DNA of 64,000 nucleotides from Cryptomeria japonica (GCF_030272615.1 NC_081408.1:200098341-200162340); one strand, 5' to 3'; numbered from the stretch's first letter, positions 10,754 to 22,435 are shown. Numbers and translations are program-made. Notes: generated by a model not told the origin, from the sequence alone.

Positions 10754-12304
10754 TGATAAGTTTTGATACTTAATATAAGTACAGATCCAATAGCCAACAA
10801 GATGAGAGGGGGGGGGTGATTCATACAAACTTAATCATCCATAAAAATATCAGATTCAACCTCGGTAACATATACTTTAGTAATATAACCAAAACTGTTA
10901 AACATGCAAACTCAAAAGCATATAAACATCATAAATCTCATAGCACCAGATTTAACGTGGAAACCCAAATAGGGAAAAACCACTGTGGGATTTTGGACCC
11001 ACTAAGAAATATACTCTTCTAGAGTATGCTCGGTTAAAAGAAAATCCTGTTAAAGATTACAAACACATTGCTAGATGTGACCCAGTTAAGGGATTTTCCT
11101 AAGATCTATTAGGATCTTTACCTTGTTAGAAGTGACCTTGTTAAAGGATTTCAAACACTCAATTAGAATGTCATCTTGCTAGAGGGTTTTACATATAAGA
11201 CTGTTAAGTCCACTTGGTTAAGATATTTTCTGTCACTTTCACAAAATAATAGTAATAAAAATCTATCTGCAACTTCACATCTAAAATGCTAAAGCAGATT
11301 CCTATTTTTTCAATACAATCTAGACATAGAACTGATCTTGTCTATCTGATGGGCTTCTATACTCTGTTATTCAAACAGGTCTTCAAGCTTCTGTGCTCGG
11401 TAATCACTATGTAGCATCCCTGTGCATACACTTTCCCGCATACATTGTTTATCAACAGTTTCCTATTTATAAACAATTAGATAACTGCTTAATCTCCTTG
11501 ATCACATTTCCCATGATCAATCATAGCCATCAGATCTTCAATCTTGTCCAGGTTCAATGTATCCTTTGATCTGAAAACATTTTACCCTGCCTCAGAACTT
11601 GCATACATTCCTTGGAACTTGTGCTAGGGTATTGCGGTTCAATTTGAGCTGTAGATCTTCATGCTGACTTTCCTTTGCCTTAGATTCGTTAACAAACTTC
11701 ATCCACGGCTCACCAATCATTTAATCCACTCTAGATCATCAACTTCCTTCATTAAATACCACATGTAAACATTTAATGCATTCTGTTATAGCTCGGTTAC
11801 AACTCGGTAACAACTCAGTGAATACTAAACTTCACTCGGTAGACATTCTGCCTTCATTAACCGATAGCGATAACCTTAGGGTTTACCGACTAGGTTCCTT
11901 ATGGTTTACCAACTAGGTCCTTTGGTTGATAACATAGTATAGTATTAGCATTTACAATTTACAACATATGTATGATGTTAAAACAATCTAAAACATCATG
12001 ATCTCATCATTGTCTGACTCGGTATTAGTTGCCCATTGAATACCTTATTCATCCCCTTATTCATCATATTATTTCCTGTGTCTTTTACCGACTTCTTTAT
12101 AATCTTCATATCATGCTTCTCAAGATATGGCAACATCATACTAAATTAGAAAATCAATTTCTTGACATCAATGACAAAATAATAATATCAAGATAGTAAA
12201 CATCTTTAATCAGTTATGTCTATAATCATCAACAACCTTCTCAATATCTCTCATTGAAATGCCAACACTCTTTCATTGTCTATTATAATGCTATATTGCC
12301 AACA
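10754..12304 (-). repeat. 5' LTR of C1 (1551 bp)
   Basis: Full-length partner of 4509-6058 with the same ends (TGATAAG ... CCAACA). The TATA-like box is at 11464-11471 on the minus strand. It retains more CG dinucleotides in its CTCGGT motifs than the 3' LTR. It is followed by the CCTTC duplication at 12305-12309. Confidence 0.92.
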
Positions 12305-12309
12305 CCTTC
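12305..12309. repeat. Target-site duplication of C1, right (CCTTC)
   Basis: Exact copy of 4504-4508. Removing C1 and one copy restores the reading phase of the H accessory ORF. Confidence 0.92.
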
Positions 12310-12708
12310 TGGTATGGAAATTTGTTAGTCTACTTGATGCTATATTTTTTGAATGATACACCCAGTTCTTGTAGGAAATAATGGGCTTTTGACATTCCGA
12401 TAGGAAGGTAATTAGAACAATCAATTGCTGCATTAGGAATTCAAAGAGATGATAACATATGGGGTTACTTCAAGGCTTTTCAAAAATCTATGAGATCTAG
12501 GGTAAGAGCAATTGAGCATATCATAGAGAAATACTCTACCGATATATGCTTCATGGTAAAGAAAGATTAGACTCTCATGGAAGTAGTCAAGCCCTAGATG
12601 ATTTGGATAGAGGAAATGAGATATGAGGTAGATGCATTAATCCTTGATGCCTATGTAAAAATTTTGATTGATGCAAAAATTGATGAGGTAGAGAAGCCCT
12701 ATGGAACT
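12310..12708 (+). pseudogene. Accessory ORF of element H, piece 2 of 4
   Basis: The 133 codons continue the frame of 3768-4508 exactly. They start with an aromatic-hydrophobic stretch (WYGNLLVYLMLYFL) and contain four stops, at least two of which look like decayed Gln or Arg codons. The frame ends at 12708 where Gypsy G1 inserted and resumes at 35044. The product is unknown. The hydrophobic motif resembles one in the LTR-borne ORF of G1, which suggests a shared fold. Confidence 0.6.
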
Positions 12709-13490
12709 TGTTGTTCTCAATTTTTGACTCCCCTTTTATCCCCTATAAGAAATTAATAACTCTATCTTCAAATAAGAGATCAAGGAAAAAGAACCTTAGA
12801 GCAACATATGACAAGGTTTTAAGAACCTTCTACACTTTGAACTTATCCAAAGTTCAGGTGGGTATACCTCTTGTGAATGAATTCACACTTTTAAAATAGA
12901 TCCATAGTAAACCAGTCCAAAACCAATAAATTCTATCACCTTAACACAAACTAAAATAATGAAATAAAGCTTATGCTCATGTTCAGTATTGATCTACAAG
13001 AAATTTAGAAAGATAGCTACAACTGATACCAATGCCTTGTCCAGGCTACAAAGTCATCTAAGTTAAACAAGGATTTCATAATTAAACATCTCCATACATC
13101 TAATCACCTTGGCTTCTATCAAACCCATACATGCCTAACATATATGAGAGTTTTTCCTTATTGGACTAGACCGTGTTCATCAAATTCAAAGTCTCCAACA
13201 AAGTAACCTACTGATAGAGATATTTCCTGCGTATTTAATTTCCCTCCTAAAGAGAAAAGGTAAGAAACACATCTATTAAGGACTGCATTACAATCCATGT
13301 TCATATGAATAACCCTAGATTACCCAAGTTGAAACCAATAAATTATTGAAAGAAAAATAGAAGACAACACAAATTCTAAGCTAGAAAGTTCATGATCTGT
13401 ATATTGATATTAAATTTTGAAAAGGATTACAAAACTCAGAATATTTTCTATAAAACTAGAAAATCCCAGATATATTTCTGCAGAGTTTCT

Positions 13491-16400
13491 TTACAAATTC
13501 TTATGATCATTTTTTACTAATCCTGGTATCCATTTAAAATAGCATGGATGCATAGAAGCTTCAGACCTTCTCAAAAGGTTTTTTACAACAAAATTCTTGT
13601 TTGAACACAAAGTATCAAATCTTTTCCACTTTCTAACGGCCCCTTTCCTATGGTTGTCATTCTGTGGCTTCTTCTTGAACCTCTGCATCCAGCACAGTAT
13701 ACTTTCTTTCCACTCTTGGTACACATCATCAGTAGGCCATGAGAAGTAATAAACTTTCCCTTTTGTCTTGGCTATTCTTTTCCAAGAGTTCCTCATTTTA
13801 TTTACCTCTGTATTTAGGAAACCATAGTGTGATTTAATCTTTTCGATCTCCTCAATTGTTTTGACAAATAGGGAGGTATCCTCTGTGCTAATGATTCCCT
13901 TTATTCTTAATGATAGGATGGCTTCTAATTCATTAAGCCATACTTGTTTGTCCTTCAATTGAGCTGGACTGGCAAAACCTCTAGGAAATAATTCAAATAC
14001 CTACTCAGTGTAATATTTCTTGTACAAGTTGATCTTCCTTTTTGCATTATCCACTCCTACTAACTTTGCTAGGTCCTTTGTCATGTCACAAGTGGATTTG
14101 ATAATGGGTCAAACCCTAACTCATCATAAGATACACATATGAGTTCTAGCTCCTCCTCCCTAGGCTTCCACTTGTCCAAAATAGGCATTAGAATAGCCTT
14201 GTCTCCATTTAGCTCATTCCACATCTCCAAAAATTTACTCATATTATTATAAACCAATGATGATCCTATAGTGTCAGAAAATCTCAAAATTGTGGCCCTC
14301 ACTCTCTCTTCATATTTATTTGCAAATAGGGTTTCAACTTGTTTTAGCTTCTCCAACTCCTGAGGAGTGATCTCAACTGACTGGGAACTAAAAGGTGTAG
14401 GAGAAGGTGGAAATTCAATGATAGGGCTAGTAGAGGGAGGTTGTATAGGAGAAGAAGCAATCATCAATGTTGAGGACTCACCTCAATGGTATTGACCTAC
14501 CAATTGGCTTCTCAAATTAGCAATAATAGTGTCTCAACTCATTACCTCTCCTTTGGCATCATTGTATGCTTTCAGGACAGTCTCTAACTTAGTTTGGAGA
14601 ACTTCCTTTTCCATTGCTTCTTTCTCTACCACTACAACATTGAACTTTGTAGTCTCTAAGACTATGCTACCAGCCTCCACCACTCCAGTATTTTGCACTC
14701 TCTTCACTATCATACCTCCAAGGATCTTGACTCTGGGGTATCCTTTTTCTTTTTCTTTTCATCTCTTTTCAGAGACCACATGACCAAAGCAACATTATCC
14801 TTACTGAAGGTTACTCCTTCCATGGGCTTGGTTTCTTTCCTGACTGAATCTAGAACCAAGGCATCTGCTATATCCCATTCAGGGAGGATGAGTACACCAG
14901 CATTTGCTACCATCTCCCTTCCTTCCTCAGGAGTGATGGTCTTAAACTCAGTGACCATTTCTTGCTTTATTTCCTCCTCCACCATAGATGCATCCTTGTG
15001 GGGCTGCTCACCTTTCCTCTTCTCACATCTGGCATTAATCCTATCAATATTCTGCTTCCACACAAACTGCATGAAAGCTCCTGAGGTGACAAAATTACTA
15101 TCAGCTAAGAATTCCTCACTGGCATGTTTAATGGCAATATCCAGTTCCTGGCCTTTGAACTCATTGGTGGTTATGTTCATCTCGACATCTTCTGGCTCTT
15201 GAGGCATTTCATCCTCTATTTCATCATAAGTATAGGCTATCTCCCCAAGACTCCCTAACTATAATAATTGCTCAGCTGCTTCCTATTCATCTCCTATATG
15301 AATAGGGGATTGAGATGGGGAATACAAGGGCTCATTAGATTGCACTTCCTTTCCCACCCTTTGCTTCTTTGGGGATTCCTAAATGTCAATGACATCTTGT
15401 ATTTTTCTCTTTCCCTTTGAAGTAGAAGGCTCCCCTGTTGTTGGCACTAGCACGCTGTACTTGGATTTCTTATGTAAAACATAGTCAGCCGGAGGGATTA
15501 CTTTACCAGATGTAGACCTAGATAAAACTAGTCTTGCCTTCTTAGGGTTATTTTTAATCACTACATCCCTCTTATTTTTCAATGTTTGCATTATATCTTC
15601 AAAATAAAGAGTTAAGAATTTTGTTTTTTCCTCAAAAGGGTGAAAACTGGACAAAGGGTCATAGCTGGTGTCAAATTGATGCACAAAATCTAGAGCCTTC
15701 TTATAGGCTACCCATTTCTCTTTCCTCAGCTCCTGCTCATCCAAATCAAACTCATTTCTGATAAGGTCTTTAGGGAATTGGAATTGGTGAGGTCTTCCTT
15801 TGCATACTGCCATCTTCCTGAACATATTATTAATGAAATCCTCAGGGTTAGAAAATCTTGACAATACAGTGGACAAATGGTAGGGTTGAAATAATTCCTC
15901 AAAGCACTTCCATCCTCCTTTGGTAATCACAAATTAGTGTGCTATTGTTACTGTAGGGAAAATGGTCCCTTTTCCTCTCTTTGATAGCTCTGCCTCTTGC
16001 ACATTTCCAATCTGCATGAGGACCTCTGCAATTCCTACTTTCGGTGTGACTTGATATGGCAACAAAAAAGGAGTGCCTCTGAAACAATACACTCTGAAAA
16101 CTATGGAAATAGGGTACAAGTACATGTCACCCCAATTGTGAACAATTTTGATTCCTTTAGCAAACTCCTTTGGCCTAAGGAACTCTAGAAGAGCTTTGGG
16201 GACCCTTGGATTCTCTGAATATAAGACAATTCTGATCTTGGATGCAAAGCACTTATCAAACTTCAAGTAGCTAGCATCTTCTTTGTCCCATGATAGCACT
16301 GTGCTCCATAGCTGAACTGGCATTTCCTCCCCATCCTTTTCTTTCACTAGATCCATTCCATTGGCAAAGTAGTCACCACCCTTGAATAGAAACATAAGTA

Positions 16401-17229
16401 TGAGAAGGGAGTACCATCTAAAAGGCCTATCCACCTTACCATTTTTAATCCCTATCAAGCCTTCATGGATTGCATCAGTAATATAGGGGGCATAATCAAA
16501 TGTAACAACTAGAGAAGGATTTAAAATTTGAGCAATCATTAACATATAATAAGTTGGCATGTTTACTTCAACATCCTCTCCAAAGATCTGGCAAAGTGAC
16601 CAATACAATCCTTTTTCTCTAAGAGTCAACAAATTTAAAGAGAAAGGCTCCATGGTATTAGGTCCTATAATAGTCAACCCACCTATTTTAACAAAGAATT
16701 CTTTAAGAGTCCCATTTCTAAGGTGATTCCTCTGTGCATTGTAGACCTGAGCCAATGACTTAAAATTAATGGGCTCCAAATAATTGGACACCTCACTAAG
16801 CACAAATACATTTCTGAACTCATCATCATTTATTTCAATGAGGGGTTTTCCATTTATATTCATAACACTTTTAGTAATAGGGTCATAGTTGTGTACAATC
16901 TGAGTTAGGAGATCCACATCCATGAACACTCCAGGGAACACCAACTTACCTACGTCCAACTCCTAGATACTATTCATTAGGGTAGGGGAATGTCTCATAC
17001 CGAATCCAACCTTGAATAGACCCAAACCAGACAACCCTATCTATGGATCTCTAAGCCAATTACCCTTGTCATACAATCCTTCTCCTATTTTCAAGCAAGG
17101 GGCCTTGGGCACTAATTCCTTAACCTTAGCTACTATGTTTGTGGACATAGACAACTAGTTTAGGAAATCATCACAAATTGCTCTTTCCTGGTAACTAACT
17201 TTCCCTGTGAAGTCTCTTCTGGGTGTCAT
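13491..17229 (-). pseudogene. Long ORF inside the G1 3' LTR, unknown function
   Basis: Starting at the ATG at 17229 one phase stays readable to about 14710, interrupted by single stops (for example 15931-15933 and 15376-15378) where the other LTR copy has Gln. A one-base loss near 14720 and another shift near 14000 carry it to 13491, about 1,240 codons. I do not recognise the protein. The N-terminal 450 residues look globular, with an aromatic-hydrophobic stretch FRWYSLLILMFLFKGGDYF. A basic, Ser-rich nuclear-signal-like linker follows (KGKRKIQ and SPKKQRVGKE) and then charged helical segments. A stop shared by both copies near 16964 could mean translation starts at 16959. It is not a retroviral enzyme or Gag. 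Confidence 0.6.
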
Positions 17230-17426
17230 CTCAATGATATGCAAGTAATTCAATTACTAATAACAACAATTCTTTAACAAAACAAAACCACAATTCAATC
17301 AAAAGTTTCAAGTAACTGGTAAACAAGATACAAGAAAACCTATTCTCGGCCTGAAGAACTCTACTCTGCACCAGCTTTTTCACAACAACTCTTTGAAAAT
17401 GATGCCTACATTCAATTGATGTGAGC

Positions 17427-17434
17427 GTATATAC
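17427..17434 (-). promoter_or_regulatory. TATA-like site upstream of the LTR ORF
   Basis: The minus strand reads GTATATAC about 200 bases before the ATG at 17229, and the other LTR has the same site at about 29518-29525. If used, the LTR ORF would lie at the start of the element transcript. Motif evidence only. Confidence 0.35.
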
Positions 17435-17554
17435 AACAATCAGGCTCTTAACTACGACATTGATACCACATGCTTTGGCCATCACCTCAGAATTGAATTC
17501 ACGAATGAATTCAAAAATTTCGCTCCAATGGATCATAACATGTTTGTGTTTCCA

Positions 17555-18490
17555 TCACTTTCTTGTTTCACCATTTTGTGAAGCCTAAAATTTGTGCTTC
17601 TTCCTCAAGCGAAATCACACAAACCGTTAGATCCAACGAAACTTGCACGAATTTTACTTTACTGACTATTCTTCATTCAGTGACGGGCTCAAATCTCTTT
17701 TGCCATTTTGTGAAAGGTAAACATCATGCACTTTCTCCCTGTGAAACTGCACAGGCCGTCTGATCAAAAGGAACTTGATTGGTCTTTATTCTATCCTATG
17801 ACTGGGATTCAACCCCACTAACTGCACACCAAGCGCTTAAGGCTAGCAGTTTTTGCTGTTTCGCGAATGGTAATTATCTTGCATCTTCGGGCTACAAAAT
17901 AGTGCCCACCATAGGATATTTCTTGAGATACCCACCCTTTAACTAACTTAACCGATATGAAGTGGCCCACTGACTCAGCACCATCCACCCTGGCAACTGG
18001 TTGGCAAAATAAACCAACATGTCACTCGCTTATTCATAGAAAAACTTCCATGGGATCCCCTTTAGATCTGCCACATGCATTTGACAACTTGTCTTTTTGC
18101 CCGTGGTCTGATCCACCTGTTTAGCCATGACACCAACCAAGGGGCTACCATGTCACTTTGCCACTTCGTGAAGATTAAATCTCAGGAACCTTCGGGCTAT
18201 GAAATGGTGCGCACCATCCGATCAAAAGTAACTTGATCGACCTTTAACTTTAGTATTTGCCACCTCATGGAGCAAATTTCCCTTTTGCCATTTCGTGAAG
18301 CATAAAGCCCACGCATCTTTGGCTTGTGAAATAGCGTGAGCCATTTGATGAAAAGGAACTTGATCGACCTTTAACTTCAGTGAAAAGCTGGATGTCAGAC
18401 CCACTTCCGCCTTTCTCCATTTCACAAATGGTAACTCATGGGCATCTTAGGGCAGCAAAATCACGCACACCAGATTAAAAGGATCCTGCT
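17555..18490 (-). repeat. Tandem module array in the G1 LTR (about 6 units)
   Basis: Diverged units of roughly 120-155 bp recur. Each has a TTCGCGAA- or TTCGTGAA-like half palindrome, then GCATCTTCGGGCT, GAAATGGCG and a GATCAAAAGGAACTTGATC segment. Units begin near 17568, 17705, 17856, 18160, 18285 and 18415. The same array is in the other LTR (29640-30455 and 34630-34740), and related units occur in the NA LTRs. Being upstream of the TATA-like site, they look like promoter or enhancer modules. Confidence 0.65.
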
Positions 18491-18815
18491 CGCTTGTTAG
18501 GAAACCTGATTAAACACTAAGAACCTTAGGAAAAGCTTAGAAAAATCATGCGCTGCTAGAACCGCCTAGGAAGAAAAAATAAAAGGGGGGGTTGAGCACT
18601 TCTCATGGCAAAGGGACCCTTCTTTAAGTGAATAAAGTAATGCAAAATTAGAAATAAAGGGTTTTTTCTTAGACACTGAAGCAATTAATACTTAAACCCT
18701 AAACCCTCTTTGGACCTAAAGCATCTAGAGGTAACAAGGCCATACCAGACTTATAATTTTCATAGACTTAGCCAATTATGGGACAAGAATACACATTTTT
18801 TAAATAGTGATAATA

Positions 18816-18862
18816 GTGGCTCTAACTGGGGATAGTTGATCGCAAGATCAACACAAGAATTC
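18816..18862 (-). other. G1 terminal block before the 3' LTR
   Basis: These 47 bases sit where a polypurine tract is expected but are not purine-rich. On the minus strand they contain a perfect hairpin TTGATC-TTGC-GATCAA and then ATCCCCAGTTAGAGCCAC, close to the reverse complement of the Tat primer-binding site. Element NA has nearly the same 47 bases at 58616-58662. Confidence 0.7.
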
Positions 18863-18960
18863 AAAAACTCTTTGGAGAAACAAACCAAACACAAGCCCAA
18901 AAACAACAACTTAAAACAAACCTAAATATATACAAACAAGGACCTATTGTGCATGGACAT

Positions 18961-20162
18961 CAAGAGAAGTAATGTTTCAGGAATTGTCCATGCACTGGAA
19001 ATTCCTATAATTTATCATTCATATTCTTCAAAAAATATGAGTCCTTTTCATTCAGATCATAGACCATAGAGGGGCCGATCCACAGTGACTCAAATTTTTT
19101 ATGCTTTCCCTTATCTTATCCTTTCGCATTCCATTGAAGGATTACATCACCAATTTGGAACTTTCTCAATGAGGTTCTCTTATCGAATAGGTATTTGGAC
19201 TGCAACTGGATCTTTAGATTCCTCTTGTGGGCCAGAGTTCTAATTTCTTCAACTTCCACTATCTGAATCATCCATTCTTCCATAGGTTCAGATAATTCCA
19301 TGTCCTTAGCTTACAGGAACTTATATACTGGAAGCAAATTATTGACAAGCACCTTGGATTGTGTGCCATAAACTAATTCAAAAGGTGAGACCCCAATAGC
19401 CTTTTTGACAGTGACCCTATCAGCCCATAAAGCCAATTTTAACTTTTGGTCCCAAGACCTCTTATTTTCTTCCAAGATATTCTTGATAATATTCAGGAGG
19501 CTCTTGTTACTAGATTTAGCTTGCCCATTACCCTAAGGATGATAAGGTGAAGAGTAAGACATGATTATTCAATGACTAGTGCAAAATTCAACAAACGCAT
19601 CTAACCTAAAGCTCATGGCATTATCCATTACTAGTTTTACAGGGACTCCAAATCTAGTTATAACATTATCCATCAGAAAGTCAATAACAACCTTACTTGT
19701 GGCTCTCCTAGTGGGTATAGCTTCAATCCATTTAGTAAAATAGTCAGTAGCTACTATAATCCACCTATGACCTCTTCCTGATTTCTCAACAATCTCTTCA
19801 ATAAAATCAATGCCCCATTGGACAAAAGGGGCTTCCACTATGACTGGGTTGAGGGGTAAAGCTCCTTCATACTTCAATTTGGATGAAAACTTTTGGCATG
19901 GGTCACATCTCCTGACATATTCATTGGCATCTTTAAACAAAGTGGGCCAATAGTACCCAGCCCAAACTATCTTACCAGCAGTTGTCTTAGGAGAGTAATG
20001 ACCTCCACACACTCCATCATGCATTTCAGTTAACACTCTCTTAGCTTGGGATTCATCCAAACACATTAGTAATGCCCCATCTCTATTCCTCCAAAATAGA
20101 TCACCCTGAAGAAGGACATATTTATGTGACTTCAACTTCAGAGTCCTCTTATTATGTGTCAT
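18961..20162 (-). pseudogene. pol: G1 integrase
   Basis: The zinc-binding part is intact (HDGVCGGH ... CDPCQK). The core shows GIDFIEEIV and VATDYFTKWIEAIP, and VMDNAMSF for the second Asp, a form typical of Tat elements. The third motif reads GQAKSSNKSL, with K in place of the catalytic E. The open part is 20162-19569. Stops follow, then another open part at 19301-19116 (linker and C-terminal domain), ending near 18961. It would have joined the DNA copy into the genome but is dead. Confidence 0.85.
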
Positions 20163-20737
20163 TCCTTCTAAAAATGTTGCATCCCTTAAAAAATGTATTA
20201 TCTCTAAGTACCAGGGTTGTTTTTCAATACTAGTAACCAGGATGTTCTCAACTTAAGCATTATTTATTTCAACATCAAGAAGGTTTGACTCGGCCATGAT
20301 CTTGGCAAGGCCTAAACCTCTCACCAATTTGGTGATCTTTTTTTCCAAATCAAACTCCTAGATTCTGTTTATCCATCTGCGTCTCTTACCTGTGACCTTA
20401 GACTAGGACAAGATGTCTTTGATAGTAGCATGTGGGACATATGCAACTACTTGTGCATTTACAAGATATGGCCTAAAAGATTTGACAACTTTGACCAAAG
20501 CATAGGCTTACTTCTCCATGATTTCATATTTTAATTCTGCGGCTTGTAGAGATTTACTATAAAAGGCTATGGGATGTTCATATCCTTCATTATCCTTTTG
20601 CAAACGACTGTAGCCACTGTGTGATATGAAGCAAAAGAAAACAAAGAGAAAGGCTTACTATAATTAGGGGATTTCAATACTTGTGCCTCCTGGATAGCCT
20701 TTTTTATCTTAGTAAAAGCCTTTGAAGCTTCTTGATC
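20163..20737 (-). pseudogene. pol: G1 RNase H, heavily decayed
   Basis: Between RT and integrase the sequence shows remnants of the usual Gypsy RNase H (SFASYHTVATVVCK and downstream) spread over more than one frame with many stops. A frame change from RT to integrase lies in this interval. Identification rests mainly on position. Confidence 0.6.
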
Positions 20738-21850
20738 CTAACAGAATTTCATATCCCTTTTAAAGAGTTTAACAATGGGATTGACTCTCTTTGCAAAATT
20801 TGCAATAAATCTTCTAACAAAATTAACTTTGCCCAAGAAAGATTGGATACCTTTAACATTCTTTGGTTCAAGCATATTGTTTATTGCCTCTATTCTTTTA
20901 TGGTCTATTCTTACTCCTTCTTTAGAGACAACATGCCCTAGCAACTTTCCTTCAGTAACAACAAAATGACACTTTATAGGATTTAAAGATACCCCAAATT
21001 CCAAAGCCTTACTGAAAACCTATTCTAAATGTCCACAGTGGTCATCGGCTCTTTCAAAAAAGCATGTCAAATCATCCTAACATACTACCATGATAATATT
21101 GATGAATTCTTTGAAAGCTACATCCATTGCCCTCTGAAATGTAGCTCCAACATTCTTCAAACTAAAAGGCATTCTGACATACACATAAGTTCCCCAAGGG
21201 GTAGTGAAAGCAGTTTTGAATTGTTCTGATTCCTTTACCAACACCTAGTTATACCCAGAGAACCCATCCATCATTGACAATAGGTCACATCCAGTCACTC
21301 TTTGCAACATAGCTTCTATATTAGCAAAAGAATAATTATCCTTCAAGGAAGCAATATTCAGGTTCCTAAAGTCAACACAGAGTCTTATGTCCCCATTTTT
21401 CTTTCTCACTGGGACCAAATTTGAGACCCATGAGGAGTGCCTTATAGGCTTAATAATTCCCCCTTCCCTTAATTTGGTTAGTTCTTGCTGCATCTTTGAT
21501 TCCAATAGGGGGTTAATAGGTCTTTGCTTTTGTCTAAAAGTCTTAGCATCTGGAAGCAAAGGGACTTCATGCTGAAACAAATCTTGTCTATATGCCTTTA
21601 GATCTTCATAAGACCAAGCAAATACATGTTAATAATTCTTTAATAAATTAATGAGATTCACTCTGACATGTGGAGGCAACCTTTTTCCAATATATACCAA
21701 CTTAGGGGATGATTTTGTCCCTAAGTTTACTTTGTCTAACTCATCAAGCTTAGTGGTTGATTTCTTGTGTAGATGACTATCACTATAATTGAGCATACCT
21801 TCAAGCTCGACCAACCCTTTAGGTATTTCGTTAGTCTCTAATTGAACCAA
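20738..21850 (-). pseudogene. pol: G1 reverse transcriptase
   Basis: The pre-RT and RT segments read in one phase: LPPHVRVNLINLL, FRQKQRPINPLLE, GIIKPIRHSSWVSNLVPVRK, DIRLCVDFRNLN, DLLSMMDGFSGYN, then GTYVYVRMPFSLKNVGATFQ and FLGKVNFVRRFI. The catalytic box, expected as YQDD, reads Cys-stop-Asp-Asp at 21082-21071, so both the Tyr and the next residue are lost. It is certainly inactive. Order and motifs are those of Ty3/Gypsy. Confidence 0.88.
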
Positions 21851-21989
21851 GTCATTCCCAAATATAGTTTATCTGTTGTCAACCACTTCCACCAAGGCAT
21901 TGTAGTCAATTTTTTGCCTGTCATAGTCATCAATGCACTATATAAACCTGAGAATATCTTCATCATTAGCAAACACTTTCCAATTATAT

Positions 21990-22435
21990 ACATTCTTAGG
22001 AATGGCAAGCCTGGCTTTTACTTCAACTGTGGATATACCGATTAGTGTTGCATCATCATTCTTTAATGCAACATTTGCTATGAAGTCATCCATGATATTT
22101 TTGGATCTTACTACCCAATTTATAGAGAATGCACTAAAATGCTCAATGACATCCCATACTGCATGCTTGTATCTTTTCAATCTATCATTCTTAGATGCAT
22201 ACTTGGCCCTAACTTGAGAGACAACCAATTCTAAGTCTCCTAATACTTTTAACAATTGAATTCCATGCCTTTTTGCAACTTCAAGCCCCAATAGCAGGGC
22301 TTCATATTTAGCAGTATTATTTGTACATTGGAAGGCTAACAAGAAGGAATACTTGAAAGTCATACCTTATGGGGATACAAAGAGAACTCCTGCTCCAGAT
22401 CCTTCTTTAGAATAAGCTCCATCAAAATACATTTG
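21990..22435 (-). pseudogene. G1 additional RNase H, upstream of RT
   Basis: A second RNase H-like domain lies between protease and RT. It shows MYFDGAYSKEGSGAGVLF (first catalytic Asp), TNNTAKYEALLLGLE (the catalytic Glu position reads Lys), VLGDLELVVSQV (Asp), and a final VRSKNIMDDFIANVAL block. This TNNxAEYxAL type is the RNase HI-like aRH known from Tat elements. The Glu-to-Lys change suggests an inactive copy. It shares phase with RT. A frame change separates it from the protease. Confidence 0.75.

Larger units (their letters stand above)
4509..12304 (-). mobile_element. Copia retrotransposon C1, complete but inactive
   Basis: C1 is a 7.8-kb minus-strand Ty1/Copia element with two 1.55-kb LTRs, tRNA-Met primer site, polypurine tract, and one gag-pol frame in the Copia order gag, protease, integrase, reverse transcriptase, RNase H. 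The frame from 10629 to 6715 keeps the same phase throughout and is broken only by nonsense changes. The flanking CCTTC duplication is intact. It lies inside the accessory ORF of element H, in the opposite orientation. The two LTRs differ at scattered sites, many of them CG in the right LTR against CA or TG in the left one, so the insertion is not recent. Confidence 0.95.
12709..18815 (-). repeat. 3' LTR of G1 (6107 bp), carrying an ORF
   Basis: It starts TGTTGTTCTC and ends GATAATA in plus orientation (the partner LTR ends GATAACA, so the terminal CA has mutated here). It matches 26081-35038 over its length except for a 1.26-kb piece (about 12818-14074) missing from the partner and the solo LTR nested in the partner. 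On the minus strand it holds first a tandem module array (about 17555-18490), then a TATA-like site (17427-17434), then a long ORF (17229-13491). About 780 bp after the ORF show nothing coding. Confidence 0.85.

Noticed and set aside
14529-15202. Plus-strand open frames of 84 and 169 codons
   Set aside because: They are antisense shadows of the LTR-borne ORF, with no motif of their own.
13491-17229. Host gene explanation for the minus-strand ORF
   Set aside because: The same sequence occurs in both LTRs of one element, with the LTR ends, primer site and target duplication in place.
18816-18834. Plus-strand primer site GTGGCTCTAACTGGGGA, suggesting a plus-strand element whose LTR ends at 18815
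   Set aside because: All coding domains next to it run on the minus strand and the true primer site is at 26056-26076. The motif belongs to the terminal block before the 3' LTR, as in NA at 58616-58662.
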